Below are positions 17,158-24,905 of a stretch of DNA of 64,000 nt, piece after piece. Made by a program: the position numbers and the translations under genes. Within the stretch, counting starts at the first letter, position 1. Each line of letters begins with the position of its first letter. The stretch covers positions 1 to 64,000 of the forward strand of contig CAZBKQ010000007.1 of the NCBI GenBank assembly GCA_964492555.1, written 5' to 3'. The notes beneath the pieces were generated by a model, which did not search any database, was not told where the DNA came from, and saw only the letters and a program-made list of their open reading frames with translations. Source of the stretch: GCA-2709075 sp964492555. GTDB lineage: Bacteria; Pseudomonadota; Alphaproteobacteria; MPNO01; UBA2964.

Positions 17158-17838
17158 CTACAGGGATTCGGATTGCCGCGTGCTTTCGAAAATATGGACC
17201 ATATAGGCCGCCGCGATAACGGGCATAAACCAGTTAATGAAGGGGATGCTCAACATCAAGGTGATGATGACCCCGGCGAAAAAAAGCTTTCCCCGATTGC
17301 GTTTCCACATCTCCCGCGCCGCATTTGGCGCAAGACGCCGGAACGCCACCAGCTCAAAATATTCGCGACCCAGAAGATAGCCGTTCACGCCGGCGAAAAC
17401 AAAAATATTCAGCGGCGGAACGAATAAAAGCACGAGATAAAGCGGCAGGGCGGCGAGATTGAGCAACACCGCAATGGCTGCGAATTTCAGTCCCGTCACC
17501 GCCAATTCGGAGACGCTCTGGGTCCGGGGCGCGGGCAGGTCGGGATAATGTTTTCGCTCCACAGCGCGGGCGATGTCGTCCAGTAAAAAGGTGATGATCG
17601 TCAGCGCCGCGCCCGGAAACAGCAAGCCCGCGATCAGCAGCGCGGCGAACCAGCCGAGGGTATCGGCCAGGGTCTCCAGCCAGCCCATGCCGAAAAACTG
17701 TGTCGAGGACAGCACATACCAGACGACGACCATCAACACGGCAAAGAGCAGCAGACTCCATCCCAGCGCCTTAAGCGCGACTTTCCGGAAGACCGGGTCG
17801 GGGGCCTGGTTCAGCGCCTTGATCAGTCCTGAAAACAT
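17158..17838 (-). CDS. EI24/CysZ-like integral membrane protein
   Basis: The 226-aa protein has about five hydrophobic segments (for example SLLLFAVLMVVVWYVL, FAALLIAGLLFPGAALTII, LYLVLLFVPPLNIFVFAGVNG) and the family block NGYLLGREYFELVA. This matches the EI24 domain shared with the sulfate permease CysZ. No cys genes are nearby, so sulfate transport is not claimed. GGGAGAG nine bases before the ATG at 17838 decides the start over a TTG at 17868. It is divergent from the adenosine kinase gene. Confidence 0.8.
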   Translation of the reverse strand: MFSGLIKALNQAPDPVFRKVALKALGWSLLLFAVLMVVVWYVLSSTQFFGMGWLETLADTLGWFAALLIAGLLFPGAALTIITFLLDDIARAVERKHYPDLPAPRTQSVSELAVTGLKFAAIAVLLNLAALPLYLVLLFVPPLNIFVFAGVNGYLLGREYFELVAFRRLAPNAAREMWKRNRGKLFFAGVIITLMLSIPFINWFMPVIAAAYMVHIFESTRQSESL

Positions 17839-17897
17839 TTTAGACGTCTCTCCCGCGCCATTGATCAAGTCCGGACGGGCGGTGCTCGCCGGCCATT

Positions 17898-17937
17898 GCC
17901 AAGACGCTCTTGGCGTATGGTTTGCCGCCGCTATACT
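17898..17937 (+). promoter_or_regulatory. Promoter with overlapping palindrome upstream of adenosine kinase
   Basis: TTGGCG (17910-17915) and TATACT (17932-17937), 16 bases apart, form a plausible housekeeping promoter. A perfect inverted repeat GCCAAGA-CGC-TCTTGGC (17898-17914) overlaps the -35 element, as expected for a repressor operator. AAGGAG precedes the start codon at 17990. The regulator is not known. Confidence 0.5.
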
Positions 17938-17989
17938 GCGCCCGCGCCCGTTAGGGGCATTTCTTTCACTGCATATTTAAGGAGTTTTT

Positions 17990-18982
17990 ATGCCAAGTGC
18001 GACCCTTGATGTGATCGGCGTCGGTAATGCGATCGTCGATGTCATTTCCACCGAAGACGACGCGTTTCTCGATGCCCAGGATCTGCCCAAGGGCATGATG
18101 ACACTGATCGACACCGACCGCGCCCACGCGCTTTATGACGCGATGGGGTCCGCGGTTGAGGTCTCCGGCGGTTCAGCGGCCAATACGCTGGCCGGGATCG
18201 CGTCGCTTGGCGGCAAGGGCGCCTATATCGGCAAGGTGCGCGACGACCAGCTGGGCGAGGTGTTCCGTCACGATATCCGGGCCATCGGGGTCGATTACCG
18301 GACACCTGCCGCCACGGAAGGCGATTCCACCGCGCGCTGTCTGATCGTGGTGACGTCCGATGCGCAGCGCACCATGTCGACCTATCTCGGCGTTTCGGTG
18401 TCGCTCGGCCCCGATGATATTGATGTCGAGGCCGTCGCATCGGCTCAGATCACCTATCTTGAAGGCTATCTGTTTGACCCGCCGGAAGCGAAAAAGGCCT
18501 TTGTGCACGCCGCTGAGGCCGCTCATGCCGCCGGGCGCAAGGTGGCGCTGTCGCTGTCGGACGGGTTCTGCGTTGATCGGCACCGGGCCGAATTCATGCA
18601 TCTGATCAGCGGCCATATCGATATTCTGTTTGCTAACGAGGTCGAGATCACCTCCCTGTTCGAGGTCGACAGCTTCGAGGAGGCGGTCTTCAACGTGCGC
18701 GGCCATTGCGAAATCGCGGCCCTGACCAAGGGCGAGGCGGGCGCGGTCATTATTTCCCCCGATGAGGCTGTCGAGATCCCCGCCGCGCCGGTCGAGAAGG
18801 TACTGGACACCACCGGCGCCGGCGATCTGTTCGCCGCCGGGTTCCTGTTCGGGCTGACCAACGGGCGCTCTCTGGAGGAATCGGGGCGTATCGGCGCGAT
18901 GGCCGCGGCTGAAATCATCAGCCATTACGGCGCGCGTCCGGAAACGCCGCTGACCGAACTTCTGGCGAAAAACGGGCTGTAG
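17990..18982 (+). CDS. Adenosine kinase (PfkB family)
   Basis: The 330-aa sugar/nucleoside kinase has the N-terminal VIGVGNAIVDVIS, the family glycine motif VEVSGGSAANTLAGIASLGG and the catalytic signature DTTGAGDLFAAGFLFGL with the base Asp. Overall sequence and length fit the alphaproteobacterial adenosine kinase group (ATP plus adenosine to AMP), which recycles adenosine made from S-adenosylhomocysteine. PfkB substrates are hard to assign from sequence, so ribokinase-like activity remains possible. It seems to be monocistronic. Confidence 0.88.
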   Translation: MPSATLDVIGVGNAIVDVISTEDDAFLDAQDLPKGMMTLIDTDRAHALYDAMGSAVEVSGGSAANTLAGIASLGGKGAYIGKVRDDQLGEVFRHDIRAIGVDYRTPAATEGDSTARCLIVVTSDAQRTMSTYLGVSVSLGPDDIDVEAVASAQITYLEGYLFDPPEAKKAFVHAAEAAHAAGRKVALSLSDGFCVDRHRAEFMHLISGHIDILFANEVEITSLFEVDSFEEAVFNVRGHCEIAALTKGEAGAVIISPDEAVEIPAAPVEKVLDTTGAGDLFAAGFLFGLTNGRSLEESGRIGAMAAAEIISHYGARPETPLTELLAKNGL

Positions 18983-18983
18983 G

Positions 18984-19013
18984 AAAAGGGGGCGGGAGAA
19001 ACCCTCCCGCCCC
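18984..19013 (-). terminator. Strong hairpin terminator, mainly serving the minus strand
   Basis: GGGGCGGGAG (18989-18998) and CTCCCGCCCC (19004-19013) form a perfect ten-base-pair stem. Read on the minus strand it is followed by CTTTT, so it fits the end of the small minus-strand frame 19021-19188. On the plus strand it lies just after the adenosine kinase stop but lacks a T tract. Confidence 0.7.
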
Positions 19014-19020
19014 GGTTCGC

Positions 19021-19188
19021 TCAGGCTGCTTTCTGGCCGAGATAGCGCGTCAGCAATCTGGTAAATTTACGCTCCAGCTCCGCCTCGCTGTCGGCGGAGA
19101 GGCGCACGCCATAGGGTGCGTTGACGACTTCGCCAACGAACGCATTCAGCTTTTCGTCATAACCGACGTTTTCGTGGCGCCGGGCCAC
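19021..19188 (-). CDS. Short frame (55 aa), possibly the 3' remnant of a larger gene
   Basis: The frame ends TGA at 19021 just before a good minus-strand terminator. From a GTG at 19188 it reads VARRHENVGYDEKLNAFVGE, then VVNAPYGVRLSADSEAELER, and ends in a basic helix KFTRLLTRYLGQKAA. The frame is open a little further upstream (DQRAA) but is closed by a stop in the AT-rich island. It has host-like composition, a terminator, and no good ribosome site. It may be a small gene, or the end of a longer gene whose 5' part was lost. I do not recognise a family. Confidence 0.45.
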   Translation of the reverse strand: MARRHENVGYDEKLNAFVGEVVNAPYGVRLSADSEAELERKFTRLLTRYLGQKAA

Positions 19189-19200
19189 CGCGGCCCTTTG

Positions 19201-19290
19201 GTCATAAAAAAAGAATTACATAGGCAATCTTATAATATCTGACGATAATAAATAGAAAATAACTAATAATATTGCGTTTTATAGCAATTC
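19201..19290. other. AT-rich island between adenosine kinase and the AmpG-like gene
   Basis: Bases 19201-19260 contain only 13 G or C (about 22%), in a region that is otherwise well above 55% GC. The stretch holds a perfect TATAAT at 19231-19236 on the plus strand but no convincing -35 box. No frame of useful length is present. It could hold the promoter of the AmpG-like gene, mark a recombination junction, or be a protein-binding AT tract. Confidence 0.6.
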
Positions 19291-19336
19291 TCGATCAAAC
19301 ACGCCCCCGCGCCGCCGAGTTTTCTATGATCTTGTC

Positions 19337-20695
19337 ATGGCCGAAGACAGATTTACCCTGACCCGCTGGCGGGCGGCCCTTGCCGTCTATGCCGACCGGC
19401 GCCAGCTGGTCATTCTGCTGATGGGCTTCTCCAGCGGGCTGCCGTTGCTGCTCGGCTTTTCGACATTGTCTTGGTGGCTCAAGGGAGAGGGTGTGTCGTT
19501 GACCGCAATTGGCGGGCTTCTAACAGTTTCCACTCCCTATGCCTTCAAATTCCTATGGGCGCCCGTTTTCGACCAAGTTTCCCCACCGCCAATATTTCGT
19601 CGCCTCGGACAGCGTCGGGGTTGGCTTTTGTCGATCCAGATTCCTCTGATGATTTCGATTGCTGTCGTCGGGTATAGCGATCCAAAGGAAGGTCTTCAGT
19701 TCTTGGCGATTGCGGCTGTCACGATGGCTTTTTTTTCCGCGAGCCAAGATGTCGTTATTGATGCCTATCGCATCGAAATCTTGGGGGCGGATGACGATGA
19801 GCAAGCGGTCGGCGCAAGTTCTACGCAAGTCGGGTATCGGATTGGCCTCCTTGTGGCTGGTGCCGGGGCAATTGCCCTGTCAGACTTCATTGACTGGTCG
19901 GTAATTTACACAGCGATGGGGACGCTGATTTCCGTGGGGGTGATCGCCACCCTGATTGCGCCGGAACCTGAAACAAGAATATTTGCTTCCGAAGTTTTCG
20001 ATGATAATTCACGTCGCGGCATGCTGGACCTGCCAAGCCGTATCATCGATCGGTTGAACGCTGCCGTGTTGACGCCCGCGACGGAATTTTTCGATAGAAA
20101 TTGGAAGGCTGCAATTTGGGCGACAATTTTTATCCTGTTTTACAAATACGGTGACGCCGTCGCGGGCGCCATGTCATATCCTTTTTTCAGGGAATTGGGA
20201 TTTACCGGCGTCGAAACGGCTGCAATCACAAAAGTTTTCGGAATTTGCATGGCCGCGCTGGGGGCGATTGCTGGCGCGGTTATGGTGCTCAAATTCGGTG
20301 TAATTGCGGGCCTGGCTCTGGGAGGGGTTTTGCAGGCTGTGACCAATTTGCTTTTCGCCTATCTCGCCACGCTCGGTCACGATCTCATTTTTCTTACAGT
20401 GGCTATAGGGGCGGATAACTTCACCGGGGGGCTCGGATCGGCGGCATTCGTGACTCTGCTGTCCAGGTTCTGCAATGTGTCCTTCACGGCCACTCAATTC
20501 GCGCTATTTACATCCCTGATGGCACTGAGCCGCGTACTATTCGCGGTGCCTTCGGGCTGGTTGGCGGATCAAGTTGGGTGGATGAATTTCTTTATCCTCA
20601 CAACTGGATTGGCAGTCCCGGCGCTGCTTCTGTTATTCATTCTGGCCAGAAATTATAATGATCTGGTGCCCAAAAGGCCGGAGACCGAACCGTGA
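19337..20695 (+). CDS. AmpG-like MFS permease (muropeptide transporter family)
   Basis: The 452-aa protein has about twelve hydrophobic segments. It matches the AmpG family in its N-terminal block LLMGFSSGLPLLLGFSTLSWWLKGEG, FLWAPVFDQV, the SQDVVIDAYRIE motif in the TM4-5 region, and NFTGGLGSAAFVTLLSRFCN in the second half. AmpG imports anhydro-muropeptides into the cytoplasm for recycling. The middle of the gene is less GC-rich than its surroundings (26 of 60 at 20101-20160), while both ends look host-like. Its TGA overlaps the GTG start of the macrodomain gene. No ampD or beta-lactamase gene is adjacent. Confidence 0.85.
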   Translation: MAEDRFTLTRWRAALAVYADRRQLVILLMGFSSGLPLLLGFSTLSWWLKGEGVSLTAIGGLLTVSTPYAFKFLWAPVFDQVSPPPIFRRLGQRRGWLLSIQIPLMISIAVVGYSDPKEGLQFLAIAAVTMAFFSASQDVVIDAYRIEILGADDDEQAVGASSTQVGYRIGLLVAGAGAIALSDFIDWSVIYTAMGTLISVGVIATLIAPEPETRIFASEVFDDNSRRGMLDLPSRIIDRLNAAVLTPATEFFDRNWKAAIWATIFILFYKYGDAVAGAMSYPFFRELGFTGVETAAITKVFGICMAALGAIAGAVMVLKFGVIAGLALGGVLQAVTNLLFAYLATLGHDLIFLTVAIGADNFTGGLGSAAFVTLLSRFCNVSFTATQFALFTSLMALSRVLFAVPSGWLADQVGWMNFFILTTGLAVPALLLLFILARNYNDLVPKRPETEP

Positions 20696-21259
20696 CGGCG
20701 GAGATCGAAATTCTCCTGACCGACATCACGCTGCTGGNNNNNNNNNNNNNNNNNNNNNNNNNNNNNNNNNNNNNNNNNNNNNNNNNNNNNNNNNNNNNNN
20801 NNNNNNNNNNNNNNNNNNNNNNNNNNNNNNNNNNNNNGCGGGGTGGACGGCGCGATCCATCGCGCCGCGGGGCCGGGTCTCCTGGAGGAATGCCGGTCTC
20901 TCGGCGGCTGCCCCACGGGCGATGCGAGAATTACCAAAGGATATGAGCTGCCCGCCCGCCATGTCATCCATACAGTCGGGCCGGTCTGGCGCGGCGGCGA
21001 TGGGGGTGAGCCCGCCTTGCTGAAAAGCTGTTACAGCCGCTGCATGGACATCGCGTCCGAATGCGGGCTGGAAAGCATCGCCTTTCCATCCATCAGCACC
21101 GGCGTCTATGGCTACCCGCCGGGACCGGCGGCGGCGATCGCTGTCGCGACAGTGCGGGACGCGCTTGTCCGCCACGCCGGTATCGCGCGGGTCGTCTTTG
21201 CCTGTTTTAACGATGACGCGGTGGCAGCCCACAAACGGGTGCTTGCCAATCCGGTTTGA
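20692..21259 (+). CDS. Macrodomain protein (O-acetyl-ADP-ribose deacetylase family), interrupted by an assembly gap
   Basis: The frame starts at a GTG overlapping the AmpG stop (GTGA) with MTAEIEILLTDITLL, and resumes after the N run in GVDGAIHRAAGPGLLEECRS. It then has CPTGDARITKGYELPARHVI, HTVGPVWRGG and FPSISTGVYGYPPGPAAAI, the hallmarks of MacroD/YmdB-type macrodomains that bind ADP-ribose and hydrolyse its esters. The missing part should be the strand and loop with the conserved VDAIVNAAN-type block. The reading frames on the two sides differ by one base, so the true missing length is a multiple of three and not 100. Expected length is about 170 aa. Confidence 0.85.
20738..20837. other. 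Assembly gap, 100 N
   Basis: Exactly 100 undetermined bases, a standard scaffolding placeholder, lie inside the macrodomain gene. By comparison with the family, about 18-20 codons (54-60 bases) are expected between the flanks, so the placeholder is probably too long. Confidence 0.98.
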
Positions 21260-21265
21260 TCCGGA

Positions 21266-21964
21266 TCAGGCGGTGACTTCCGGCGCGTCCAGAGAATAGC
21301 CGGCGGAGCGCACGGTACGGATCAGATCGGTTTCGCCCTCGGCGTTCAGTTCCTTACGCAGGCGGCGGATATGCACATCGACGGTGCGTTCATCGACATA
21401 GACGTCGTGGCCCCAGACCGCGTCAATCAGTTGATGACGGGCGAAAACCCGGCCGGGGTTTTCCATCAGATGGCGCAGCAGGCGAAATTCGGTGGGGCCG
21501 AGCTTGACCGAGCGGTCTTCGCGCATCACCCGGTGGGTCGCCATGTTCATCTCGACATCGTGAAAGCGCAGCGTTTCCTCTTCCAGCGCCGGCCGGATGC
21601 GGCGCAGCACGGCGTGAATACGGGCGATCAGCTCCTTATAGGAAAACGGCTTCGGCAGATAATCATCGGCGCCGGCGTTGAGCCCCCGCACGCGGTCGGC
21701 TTCCTCGCCCCGCGCGGTCAGCATGATGATCGGGATGTTGCGCGTTTCCGGCCGGCGGCGGATGCGGCGGCAGACCTCGATGCCGGACAGGTTTGGCAGC
21801 ATCCAGTCCAGCACGACCAGATCGACGGTGCGTTCGGAAAGAACCAGAAGACCTTTCTCGCCGTCAAGCGCCTCGACAACGTCGAAGCCTTCGGCCTCCA
21901 GATTATACTTTAGCAGGGTGACGAGAGCGTTCTCGTCTTCAACGACAAGCACGGTCGGTTTCAT
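21266..21964 (-). CDS. phoB: Phosphate regulon response regulator PhoB
   Basis: The 232-aa OmpR-family regulator has a receiver domain with the acidic pocket E9/D10, the phosphorylated D53 (LDWMLP), T83 and K105 (LPKPF), and a C-terminal winged helix (LGPTEFRLLRHLMENPGRVF, then VDVHIRRLRKEL). PhoB-P binds Pho boxes and activates phosphate-starvation genes; a clear array lies at 27508-27547. Its ATG overlaps the phoU stop, and it is the last gene of the phoR-pst-phoU-phoB cluster. Confidence 0.97.
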   Translation of the reverse strand: MKPTVLVVEDENALVTLLKYNLEAEGFDVVEALDGEKGLLVLSERTVDLVVLDWMLPNLSGIEVCRRIRRRPETRNIPIIMLTARGEEADRVRGLNAGADDYLPKPFSYKELIARIHAVLRRIRPALEEETLRFHDVEMNMATHRVMREDRSVKLGPTEFRLLRHLMENPGRVFARHQLIDAVWGHDVYVDERTVDVHIRRLRKELNAEGETDLIRTVRSAGYSLDAPEVTA

Positions 21965-22680
21965 GTCTCGGATATACTGTCTGTCAGCAGGCGGTCGGAT
22001 TTGGTCTGGCGGGTGCGCTGCTGCTGCATACGCTCGCCTTCTACCATGTAATAGATCGTTTCGCAGATATTGGTGACGTGATCGCCGATGCGTTCGATAT
22101 TCTTGGCGATGAACAGTACGTGCGAACAGGCGCTGATACGGTGCGCGTCTTCCATCATGTAAGTCAGCAATTCGCGGAACAGGCTGACATACATCTCATC
22201 GACTTCCCGGTCTGCGTTCCAGACGCGCTGCGCCTTTTCGGCATCCTGTTCGATATAGGCGTCGATGCAGTTCTTCATCATCGTCATGGTCAGCCGCCCC
22301 ATCCGCGGGATGGCATGCACCGGGCGAATCGGGTCGACTTCCGACAGGGGTATGGAGCGCCGCGCCATGCTGGTGGCGTAATCAGCAATCCGCTCCAGAT
22401 CGGCGGACAATTTGAAGGTGGCGACAATATTTCTCAAATCGCGCGCCATCGGTTGGCGCAGCGCCAGAAGCCGGACCGCCTGATTATCGATTTCATAATT
22501 CAGATCGTCGATCCGGTCGTCATCGTCGATGATCTTGTAGGCAAGCTCCGTGTCACGCTCGACCAGCGCCTTCATGGCCCGTTCAATCTGGGATTCCACC
22601 AGCCCGCCCATCTCAACAATGGAATTATTGAGACGTTCAATTTCTTCGTCATAGGATTTTACAATATGGTCTCGGGACAT
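21961..22680 (-). CDS. phoU: Phosphate signalling protein PhoU
   Basis: PhoU links the Pst transporter to PhoR and keeps the system off when phosphate is plentiful. The 239-aa helical protein starts MSRDHIVKSYDEEIERLNNS and contains two repeats of the three-helix PhoU domain with the acidic metal motifs (ADLERIADYA and NIERIGDHVTNICE). GGGAGC lies before the ATG at 22680. A longer upstream frame is not supported. It sits between pstB and phoB. Confidence 0.97.
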   Translation of the reverse strand: MSRDHIVKSYDEEIERLNNSIVEMGGLVESQIERAMKALVERDTELAYKIIDDDDRIDDLNYEIDNQAVRLLALRQPMARDLRNIVATFKLSADLERIADYATSMARRSIPLSEVDPIRPVHAIPRMGRLTMTMMKNCIDAYIEQDAEKAQRVWNADREVDEMYVSLFRELLTYMMEDAHRISACSHVLFIAKNIERIGDHVTNICETIYYMVEGERMQQQRTRQTKSDRLLTDSISET

Positions 22681-22717
22681 TTTGCTGCTCCCATAAAGCC
22701 GGCCTGGGCAGGGCCGA

Positions 22718-23581
22718 TTATCCGAACCGGCCGGTGATATAGCCCTGCGTCCGCTCGTCCTGCGGGCTTGTGAAGATTTCCTCGGTAACGCCAAATTCCA
22801 CCAGTTGCCCAAGATGAAAAAAGGCGGTGTGCTGAGAGACGCGCGCGGCCTGTTGCATGTTGTGGGTGACGATCACGATGGTGAAATTATCCCGCAGCTC
22901 GTCGATCAGCTCCTCGACATGGGCCGTGGCGATCGGGTCCAGCGCCGAGCAGGGCTCATCCATCAGGATGACCTCGGGGCTGACGGCAATCGCGCGCGCG
23001 ATGCAGAGACGCTGCTGCTGGCCGCCCGACAGGCCCGTGCCGGGCTCTTTCAGCCGGTCCTTGACCTCTTTCAACAGGCCCGCTTTTTCCAACGATGTGT
23101 GAACGATTTCGTCGAGTTCTGTCTGGTCGCTGGCCAGGCCGTGGATGCGGGGGCCATAAGCCACATTGTCAAATATCGATTTGGGAAACGGGTTCGGTTT
23201 CTGGAAAACCATGCCGATGCGCGCCCGCAATTCAACGACATCCAGGCTTGGGTCGTAAATGTCCCTGCCGTCGATCTGGACTTCGCCGCTGACGCTGCAT
23301 CCGTCGATCGTGTCATTCATCCGGTTCAGACAGCGCAAATAGGTCGACTTTCCGCAACCCGACGGGCCGATAAGGGCGGTAACGTTTTGCCGCAGGATAT
23401 CCAGGTTGATATCGAACAACGCTTGTTTCTCGCCATAGAACACGCAGACGTTTCGGGTAGACATTTTTATATCGTTCTTATCCATGTCCATTTGCAGCTT
23501 CGATTCTTCCATGGCGTCGTCGGGCGGGATTCTCCGCGTTGGCGGATCGAGATTAAGCCCTATCATATTTTCCTGGTTCAA
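22718..23581 (-). CDS. pstB: Phosphate ABC transporter ATP-binding protein PstB
   Basis: The 287-aa ATPase drives high-affinity phosphate import. It has Walker A GPSGCGKST (residues 72-80), the Q loop VFQKPNPFPKSIFDNVAYG, the signature LSGGQQQR, Walker B VILMDEPCSALDPIAT and the H loop VTHNMQQA. The first 40 residues are a poorly conserved extension, so an internal start (for example the Met before STRNVCVFYG) cannot be excluded. It lies 30 bases after pstA in the same unit. Confidence 0.97.
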   Translation of the reverse strand: MNQENMIGLNLDPPTRRIPPDDAMEESKLQMDMDKNDIKMSTRNVCVFYGEKQALFDINLDILRQNVTALIGPSGCGKSTYLRCLNRMNDTIDGCSVSGEVQIDGRDIYDPSLDVVELRARIGMVFQKPNPFPKSIFDNVAYGPRIHGLASDQTELDEIVHTSLEKAGLLKEVKDRLKEPGTGLSGGQQQRLCIARAIAVSPEVILMDEPCSALDPIATAHVEELIDELRDNFTIVIVTHNMQQAARVSQHTAFFHLGQLVEFGVTEEIFTSPQDERTQGYITGRFG

Positions 23582-23611
23582 CGGACCATCCTCTTCAAAG
23601 AATTACAAGAC

Positions 23612-24892
23612 CTACCAGCGCCGCTCGAATTTTTTGCGTAACAGCACCGCGGCAAGGTTCATCACGATCAAAAAAGTCAGCAGGACAAGTGTCGCCGCAG
23701 CCGTTCGTTCGACAAAGGCGCGCTCCGGACTGTCCGCCCACAGGAAAATCTGTACCGGAAGCACCGTCGCGGAATCGGTAATGCCGGTAGGGATATCTAC
23801 AATAAAGGCCACCATGCCGATCATCAGCAGCGGCGCGGTTTCACCCAATGCCCGGGCGGCTCCGATAATTGTGCCGGTAAGAATGCCGGGAAAGGCGAGC
23901 GGCAGTACATGGTGCAACACCACCTGCATGGGAGACGCGCCAATACCGGCGGCCGCTTCACGTATTGACGGCGGTACAGCGCCAAGCGCGGCACGCCCCG
24001 CGATAATCACCGTCGGCAGGGTCATCAACGCCAAAACGATGCCGCCAACCAGCGGCGCCGAGCGCGGCATGCCGAAAAAGCTCAGAAAAACGGCCAGCCC
24101 CAGAAGGCCGAACACGATGGACGGCACCGCGGCGAGGTTGTTGATGTTGACCTCGATCAGGTCGGTCCATTTGTTCTTGGGCGCGAATTCCTCCAGATAC
24201 ACCGCGGCCGCGACCCCCAGAGGAAAGGACAACGCAAGCGTAACAAACATTGTCAGCAACGACCCCATGACCGCGCCCCAAATGCCCGCCAATTCCGGTT
24301 CGCGTGAGTCGCCATTGGTGAAAAATCTGAAATTGAAATTCTGTCCGATGGTTCCTTCCGCGACCAGCTTGTCGATCCAGCCCGCCTGTTTGACCGAAAT
24401 ACGTCCCTGATTATCGGCCACGATATTTTTCTTGAGATATTGATCGACATCGTCCGAAGCGGCGATCTCCAGGGAGAAGGTTTTGCCGACAAGGCTCAGG
24501 TCTTGCGTCACGAGATGCTGCAGTTCAAACGCGGCGCCGCTGCTGATCAGCTTGTAAAGCGATCTGCGATCACGGCGTGACCGGACCTCCGGAAATTTCG
24601 CGCGCAGGCTCTGGCGGATATAGGCGTTGAAGTTGGCGTCCCCGATTGCCCGCCGGTCAACCTTTCCGTCCACCCGAAAGTCCTCGGTGGGCACTTCCAC
24701 CGACAGGGTCAGATAGGCCTGGCTGAAGGCGGGAAGCCCCTGGGCAAGCATACTGCCAAGAAGAAGGCAAAGCGCCGCAATCGCGACCAATACGGAAATG
24801 ATCCCGTACATCTTGAATCGGCGTTCCGCGGCGTAACGACGATGACGCCGCTGCGCGGCCAGCTCTGCCGTGTTTTTTCCGTCGACGGTCAT
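23612..24892 (-). CDS. pstA: Phosphate ABC transporter permease PstA (long form)
   Basis: The C-terminal 270 residues are a standard PstA permease with six membrane segments and the coupling-helix block (REAAAGIGASPMQVVLHHVLP). At 426 aa the protein is much longer than E. coli PstA. The extra N-terminal part has one membrane segment (ISVLVAIAALCLLLGSML) and a soluble, probably periplasmic, insert of about 180 residues, as in the DUF3333-type PstA proteins of alphaproteobacteria. The role of the insert is unknown. It is 13 bases after pstC. Confidence 0.95.
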   Translation of the reverse strand: MTVDGKNTAELAAQRRHRRYAAERRFKMYGIISVLVAIAALCLLLGSMLAQGLPAFSQAYLTLSVEVPTEDFRVDGKVDRRAIGDANFNAYIRQSLRAKFPEVRSRRDRRSLYKLISSGAAFELQHLVTQDLSLVGKTFSLEIAASDDVDQYLKKNIVADNQGRISVKQAGWIDKLVAEGTIGQNFNFRFFTNGDSREPELAGIWGAVMGSLLTMFVTLALSFPLGVAAAVYLEEFAPKNKWTDLIEVNINNLAAVPSIVFGLLGLAVFLSFFGMPRSAPLVGGIVLALMTLPTVIIAGRAALGAVPPSIREAAAGIGASPMQVVLHHVLPLAFPGILTGTIIGAARALGETAPLLMIGMVAFIVDIPTGITDSATVLPVQIFLWADSPERAFVERTAAATLVLLTFLIVMNLAAVLLRKKFERRW

Positions 24893-24905
24893 TCCAGCGC
24901 GGCCC

